The position numbers and the translations under genes were made by a program. Positions 59,677-64,000 of a stretch of 64,000 nucleotides of DNA are shown piece after piece (within the stretch, counting starts at the first letter, position 1; the number at the start of each line of letters is the position of its first letter). Under the pieces are notes generated by a model. It made no database searches and was not told the DNA's origin. It saw only the letters and a list, made by a program, of their open reading frames with translations. The stretch spans positions 1-64,000 of the forward strand of contig ML769584.1 of NCBI GenBank assembly GCA_009733575.1, read 5' to 3'. The DNA is from Gymnopus androsaceus JB14. Lineage: Eukaryota; Basidiomycota; Agaricomycetes; Agaricales; Omphalotaceae.

Positions 59677-60475
59677 GGATAATTCTATTTGGCAACCCGG
59701 TTGGCGCGACGCAATCCTTTGAGACCATGTGATCGCCGGTCACTCCGTGGCGGGGCCGTCAGAGCCTATCAAGCGCCCTCTTGTCTTTCTACCACCACGT
59801 CCAGCACTACGCACAGTGGATGCGATTTGTGTCTTGGCACCACATTATTCCCTTGTCCACCTCTTTCATCCCACAGCAAAGAGCTGGTTTTCTAATCCCA
59901 GCGCAGCATGCCATGTCACATTTGCCACTGTGCGAAGTTCGCGAGCTCCAACTTGAAGTCAAGCACAAGATAGGAGAGAGCAAGGGATTCGCGGGGGTTT
60001 TAGGGATAGCTATACAGCTGTATACAGGCTCGAGGTGAGTTTTACATTGCTGTAGAGCCTACTCTTAATCCTGACTCACATAATTTCAGGAATGCTGGCC
60101 ACGCCCTTTCTTTTTATGAAACAATGTCGATGGACAACACATGCTCTGCTCAGTGTATCCTATCTCGTGTATCCATTTACATATCTAGTTTAATCATTCC
60201 TATTCTGTGCTCTCAAGTGAAGTTGATTAGTCTACCCTTGTTGACTTGGGTTGTACTTGGTTTATTCATTGCACTCAGACAAGAGTCTTTCAGGGCTCTC
60301 GACACGATGGAACATGGCTCGCATTGTCCAACTAGTTTATCCATTCCACTCACCACCTTACAAAAACATTGTAGTGACCCGCAAAGGTCCCGGTGTGACA
60401 TCTGTAGTTACGGCCCAAATTGTAGGGTTGTTGCGGGGGTTGTTGCTGCAATGGGGTTGCCAAAAAGAATAATCC
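59677..60475. mobile_element. TIR element carrying a gene-like fragment (pack-type)
   Basis: 799 bp, left end GGATAATTCTATTTGGCAAC, right end GGTTGCCAAAAAGAATAATCC (imperfect complement), flanked by CACCTCCAT at 59668-59676 and 60476-60484. Porter copy 2 has the uninterrupted site (TACCTCCGT, about 15955). The interior 59690-60120 is CpG-rich, unlike the surrounding DNA, and has a coding-like stretch ending VRELQLEVKHKIGESKGFAGVLGIAIQLYTGSR before a GTGAGT...TTTCAG intron and NAGHALSFYETM. This is probably captured host coding sequence; I do not recognise the gene. Confidence 0.75.
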
Positions 60476-61292
60476 CACCTCCATTCTACTTAGCCCGGAG
60501 GACTGCTTGCACTTGGATCTCCTTTCCTTTCGGAATCCCCAAGATGGCTCATTAGCTGAGACCGCAATGATGACACTGTCAAATCTCTTTCTAAAATCCA
60601 CAGCCTTCTGGCAGATCACCCATACCTTGTTAAAGAAGTTTCTGCTGTCAAAGCTGCCATCACTCATGAAAAGAGCCTCACTGGTGCTGGATTCTTTGAG
60701 CCTCTCCGCACTGTATTTTTGGATAAGAAACTGGTTGTGTGTTTACTGCTAGGTTCAAGTTTGTTCGCATGGCAAAATGCTACTGGTATCAATGCTATCA
60801 ACTACTATTCATGAGTCATCTATATCCTGCTCATGTCCACTCATTTCTCATCCAAGCTTTTCACAACAGGCCCACCATCTTCAAATCAATCAGTGTTACT
60901 GGAACACATGCCAGCTTGCTCACTACCGGTGTTTACAGTATCATCAAGCTCTTTGGCGCACTCTTCTGGCTCTTGTATGTTGTGGACTACTTTGGTTGTT
61001 GTCTGACTTTGATTGTAGGCTCGGTCAGAGGCACGGTTTGCATGTATTGTTATGACCCATACCATTTGCTATTAAACTTTATTAACACTACTTACCATAA
61101 ATTCACTCTTTTACTAGTATTAAACTGCATACACTCACTATTTACTCACATAAGATTGCAATACTGATAGTACAAACAATCCCACACATTCATTAGTATA
61201 CATTCCGCATTTTCACATACTTACTGTGCAATTACAGCGCATATATGCACATATTCTCATACTTACTGTACAATACTGTGCATTCAACAGTA

Positions 61293-61420
61293 ACTGATCA
61301 TTTTCCACAGCTGAAGCGCAGCTTCACAATGATGCTGTGCATTCCACTGTGCATTCTATGTTCATATGACTGATCATTTTCCACAGCTGAAGCACAGCTC
61401 CACAGTGATACTGTGCATTG
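61293..61420 (+). repeat. Tandem duplicated block in LTR U3
   Basis: CTGATCATTTTCCACAGCTG begins two adjacent related blocks (about 61295 and 61369), each continuing AAGC(G/A)CAGCT.CACA.TGAT.CTGTGCATT. It lies just upstream of the TATA box, a typical place for enhancer duplications. Confidence 0.7.
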
Positions 61421-61543
61421 CACAGCAATCCTTTTAGTATATAAGTAGCCAAGATTCACCATGTACAGTAGACGTATTATTTTTTGAATCCAAACCGCCC
61501 TTTGTGCTAAACACCCCTTGTGTGTACTTCAAGACCGCTTCAG

Positions 61544-61846
61544 GTGTATTCTGTTGAGATATCTCCAGATACACTTCCACCCTATATAGATTGTTGAGTT
61601 ATCTCTGATCTATATATTTATTTACCTGTTGAGCTATCTCCTTGTGAATACTTACTATTACTTGTTGAGACATCTCTGAGTATTAGTTACAAGCCTTATT
61701 ACCTATTGTTGAGCCATCTCCAAAGGTAATACTTATTATTATTTGTTGAGGTATCTCTGAATAGTAATTAAAACCTTTGCTGCCTATTGTTGAGCCATCT
61801 CCAAAGGTAGTACTTATCATTGTTTGTTGAGACATCTCCGAACAAT
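61544..61846 (+). repeat. Array of eight stem-loops with conserved loop
   Basis: Eight hairpins: 61544-61574, 61583-61616, 61619-61650, 61654-61687, 61697-61731, 61735-61768, 61778-61812 and 61819-61846. All carry the loop core TTGAGNNATCTC. Stems of 6-9 bp differ: GTGTAT/ATACAC, TATATAGAT/ATCTATATA, TATTTAC/GTGAATA, ACTATTAC/GTATTAGT (one mismatch), TATTACCT/AGGTAATA, ATTATTATT/AATAGTAAT, TGCTGCCT/AGGTAGTA, ATTGTT/AACAAT. Within the loop GAG and CTC can pair again. The array begins about 100 bases after the TATA box, so it would lie in the 5' end of the element's RNA. Confidence 0.8.
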
Positions 61847-62869
61847 ATATTCTGTGAGTTCCATATTAATTAATTCTGTTACTAACAATTCTACTTGAGC
61901 CTAGTTGTTTGAGTATATATTTCTTGCCTAGCGGTTATTAATGGGCCAAGGCTTGTCTTAAGTTTCCTATTATATCATTAACTTACTATTAGGTTTGGAG
62001 GAGATTCAAGTTGAGTCATAACATGTATTACATTGTGAGTGGACATTATTCTATCTTCTGCACATTGATCTAAAAACAATTTAGGCGGCTTACATTGCCA
62101 TGGCCAAACCTCAATTGCACCCAACAACAACTCTGAGCTCTGGAGGAAAGAGTGCTATTGCCTTCTTCTACCTTTGGATGGGTTTCTACAGTCCTTCATG
62201 GAATGGTACTCCTTGGGTTTTCACAGTGCATACCATTATTTAGTATTCAAAGGATTGTTGTTCATCTGGCGTGTTTTCAAGGCCAAAGTATTCCCTCAAC
62301 ACACCAGAACTTTCCCGCAAGCCTGCATGGCAGCTAGCAACTGGTTATACTTGTTTCTTATTGCTTGCTTCACTCCACAAATGGTATTCTTTACTTGATC
62401 TCTCTTTGATCTTTTTACTCAATGAAATATTACTATTGTGAACAGTTCACTGCCATGGGCTACAAAGTCTACCTCTTTTTGGCCAGTCTCATGGCTCTCT
62501 CCATTGCCTTTGTGTTCCTGTTTGTTCCGGAAACCAAGCAGGTACTGTTGGAGAGGATGGAAGAGATTTTTGCTCCTGGGTTGCCAGCTTGGAGAGCACA
62601 TAGTATGGTTATGGGGGAGTTGAGATTGGAAAAGCATAAATATGGGAGTGGAGAGGAGAAGGATCAAGGGACTGTAGAGAATTTCAAGAAGGCATCCCAG
62701 GCATCAGTATAGGTAGTCAAGTCACGATAAGGACAGCTTTTTTGATTTGGGAATTTAGGATGAATTGTGTAATGACCCTTGTACTATTACAGCTTTTAGT
62801 TCTTATGATATCATGCATGTACGGCTTGAATACAATCCAATGACGATCATACAAATACCATTGTTTGAT

Positions 62870-63455
62870 GCAGCTCTAAAACATTATACAGAATAGTAAA
62901 TTTCTGCAGAGTCTTGGGAGACATGATTTGACCATCCACGGAACTACAACAAACACTAATTTGATGCAGATGACTGACAAGTAGACACCTACCCTCAATT
63001 TGGCTATCAGCATAACTCAGTCCCCCAGCTCAAGTGATCTCACAAGCTCATGCCCAAGTCCCTCTCTCCCTTTCAATGAAGCTGGATTGCAATGAGCCTC
63101 CTCATCCTCAAATTCAGTCCAAGTCACAGAATGCCGGTGTTTACTCTCGGCCTTTGGAGAAATGGGAGGAGACATAATATATAACCATGTCACCTCATTA
63201 CTGATAGTCCTTGAAGCCTCAGCCTCAATTTCGTAATTGGAATTGCAGCGGATACATGGCCAGTATTCATCATACTCGAGAATGAGGTCAATTGACTCAA
63301 GAGGAAGGTCACATAGGAAAAGGTTGCAGACAGAGGTTACACTGTCTTTGGTAGGATTTCCATTGTATGCTAGCTCTAATTTTTTGTAAGAGCAGAAGAA
63401 ATTGTTGATAGAGTCAAGCTTGTAATTGTAAAAGTTCCGTACTGGCAGCATCGGC
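62870..63455 (-). pseudogene. HSVTW/RSLxPGD family gene, copy 4
   Basis: Exon 1 is well kept (ELAYNGNPTKDSVTSVCNLFLCDLPLESIDLILEYDEYWPCIRC...LYIMSPPISPKAESK), then it fuses directly to HRHSVTWTEFEDEEAHCNP through the same deletion as copy 3. GLGHELVRSLELGD follows, and the last exon lies near 62880-62945. Exon 2 with GTYNGSWSWFE is absent. The upstream end is cut at 63458 by unrelated sequence. Confidence 0.75.
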
Positions 63456-63458
63456 AAC

Positions 63459-64000
63459 TAGTGATGGTTCCGGGTCGGGTTCGGGTCAGAAAATCTCAAT
63501 CCGACCCGGACCCGGCTCCTTACTCAATCCCGGCAACTCGGGTTCAGGTTTCCTGTGCAAACCGGCTCTGGGTGATCCTGAAAATTTTGATGCAGTCAAA
63601 ATTAAAATATGTACTGTTATATTTACTTTAAGTATATAGCAGATGTACTTCAAAGGGACATTGAAAATCATACTTACATACCCTAAAGGAGTCCTGTAAT
63701 GCATGCACCTAATTTACAGTAGCAATAGTTATTTCATAACCTGTAAAGACTTTCTGTGAAAGTATTTAATATTGCTGTAAATGCCATAGTACTTTCATTA
63801 GACTGTAAGTAGTATTACTGTATTAGCTTATAGTCATAAGTGGATACTAGTAACTAATCTAACAGTTGTGCTAGTACAACAACTTATTAGGTTTACTAAC
63901 CATTAGTTACTAGTATAACAATCAGATTAACTACTAGTGCAATGACTTATCAGTACAATGAATTATTAGTACTACTAACTATTAGATTAGTTACTAGCAC
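63459..64000. other. Possible transposon end (hAT-like) running off the window
   Basis: Homology to copy 3 stops at CGGCAAC (63458). The new sequence begins TAGTGATGGTTCCGGGTCGG, with GGGTCGGGTTCGGGTC and complementary GACCCGGACCCGG words within 70 bp, a layout seen at some hAT termini. The rest is AT-rich, with repeated TTAGTTACTAGT/ACTAGTAACTAA-type palindromic words (63840-64000). No gene. The other end lies outside the window. Confidence 0.35.

Larger units (their letters stand above)
61048..62023 (+). mobile_element. Solo LTR, 976 bp, TSD TGTAT
   Basis: Ends TGTTATGAC...GTCATAACA (9-bp perfect inverted), flanked by TGTAT at 61043-61047 and 62024-62028, inserted in the CMYYI codons of porter copy 4. 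A TATATAAG box at about 61437 suggests transcription starts near 61465. The superfamily cannot be assigned without internal sequence. It contains a duplicated U3 block and the hairpin array listed separately. Confidence 0.9.
58201..62712 (+). pseudogene. MFS quinate/sugar porter, copy 4, with three insertions
   Basis: All coding blocks of the porter are present in order, from MAKLSKVKDCPTPPKVYNW at 58201 to VPETKQVLLERMEEIFAPG and stop at 62710-62712. It is interrupted by a MITE (58402-58942), a TIR element (59677-60475) and a solo LTR (61048-62023). Stops include TAG in the GYDSAF motif (GLNSAF reads G-stop-NSAF, near 58310) and TGA in AIRG-x-LI. Relative to copy 2 the sequence is strongly CpG-depleted. 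It shares the downstream deleted HSVTW-family gene with copy 2. Confidence 0.85.

Noticed and set aside
61520..61850. Possible tRNA or structural RNA gene in the hairpin region
   Set aside because: No cloverleaf, A/B boxes or CCA-type end; the hairpins form a repeated array inside an LTR.

Overview
The window looks like a repeat-rich, mostly decayed stretch of a basidiomycete genome, probably an Agaricomycete. The evidence is genes split by 50-60 bp GT-AG introns, NACHT-WD40 (STAND/NLR) genes, Ty1/copia and DIRS-type tyrosine-recombinase retrotransposons, many MITEs, a RecQ-type helicase relic, and relics of indoleamine dioxygenase, sugar/quinate porter, PP1 and VPS33 genes. Almost every protein-coding locus carries at least one stop, frameshift or deletion. 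Reading introns through, I found no complete, clearly functional host gene.

Layout. 1-5.7 kb: inverted-repeat DNA with a nested MITE, then NACHT-WD40 copy A (minus) with 14 near-identical WD40 repeats. 5.7-8.3 kb: a TIR element and a RecQ-like helicase relic. 8.3-17.9 kb: copies of a cassette made of an indoleamine 2,3-dioxygenase (IDO) fragment, a leader with a conserved palindrome, an MFS quinate/sugar porter (plus) and a convergent HSVTW/RSLxPGD-family gene (minus); a broken PP1 phosphatase gene lies between the copies. 18.0-22.1 kb: NACHT-WD40 copy B. 22.4-35.0 kb: large duplications carrying IDO fragments, a copia element, an indel-rich second copy of that element, and the truncated NACHT-WD40 copy C. 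34.7-39.3 kb: a MITE holding a solo copia LTR, a TA-flanked foldback element, and an SVOP-like MFS transporter joined to the cassette leader. 39.6-45.7 kb: a DIRS-like element (minus) with two spliceosomal introns. 47.9 kb: a 25-base N gap. 48.4-53.7 kb: the 5' half of VPS33 joined to a truncated copia element. 53.7-56.5 kb: gene-poor. 56.5-63.5 kb: the longest cassette copy, CpG-depleted and carrying three further insertions: a MITE with a telomere-like core, a gene-fragment-carrying TIR element, and a solo LTR.

How it fits together. The cassette copies act as empty-site references for each other, so exact ends and target-site duplications can be read for several insertions. The most unusual structure is in the solo LTR at 61048-62023. 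It holds eight consecutive stem-loops that share the loop core TTGAGNNATCTC while the stems differ, with compensatory changes between duplicated hairpins. Mutation in the oldest copies is dominated by CpG to TpG/CpA change and by TGA stops at likely CGA codons, as expected of heavily methylated repeat DNA.
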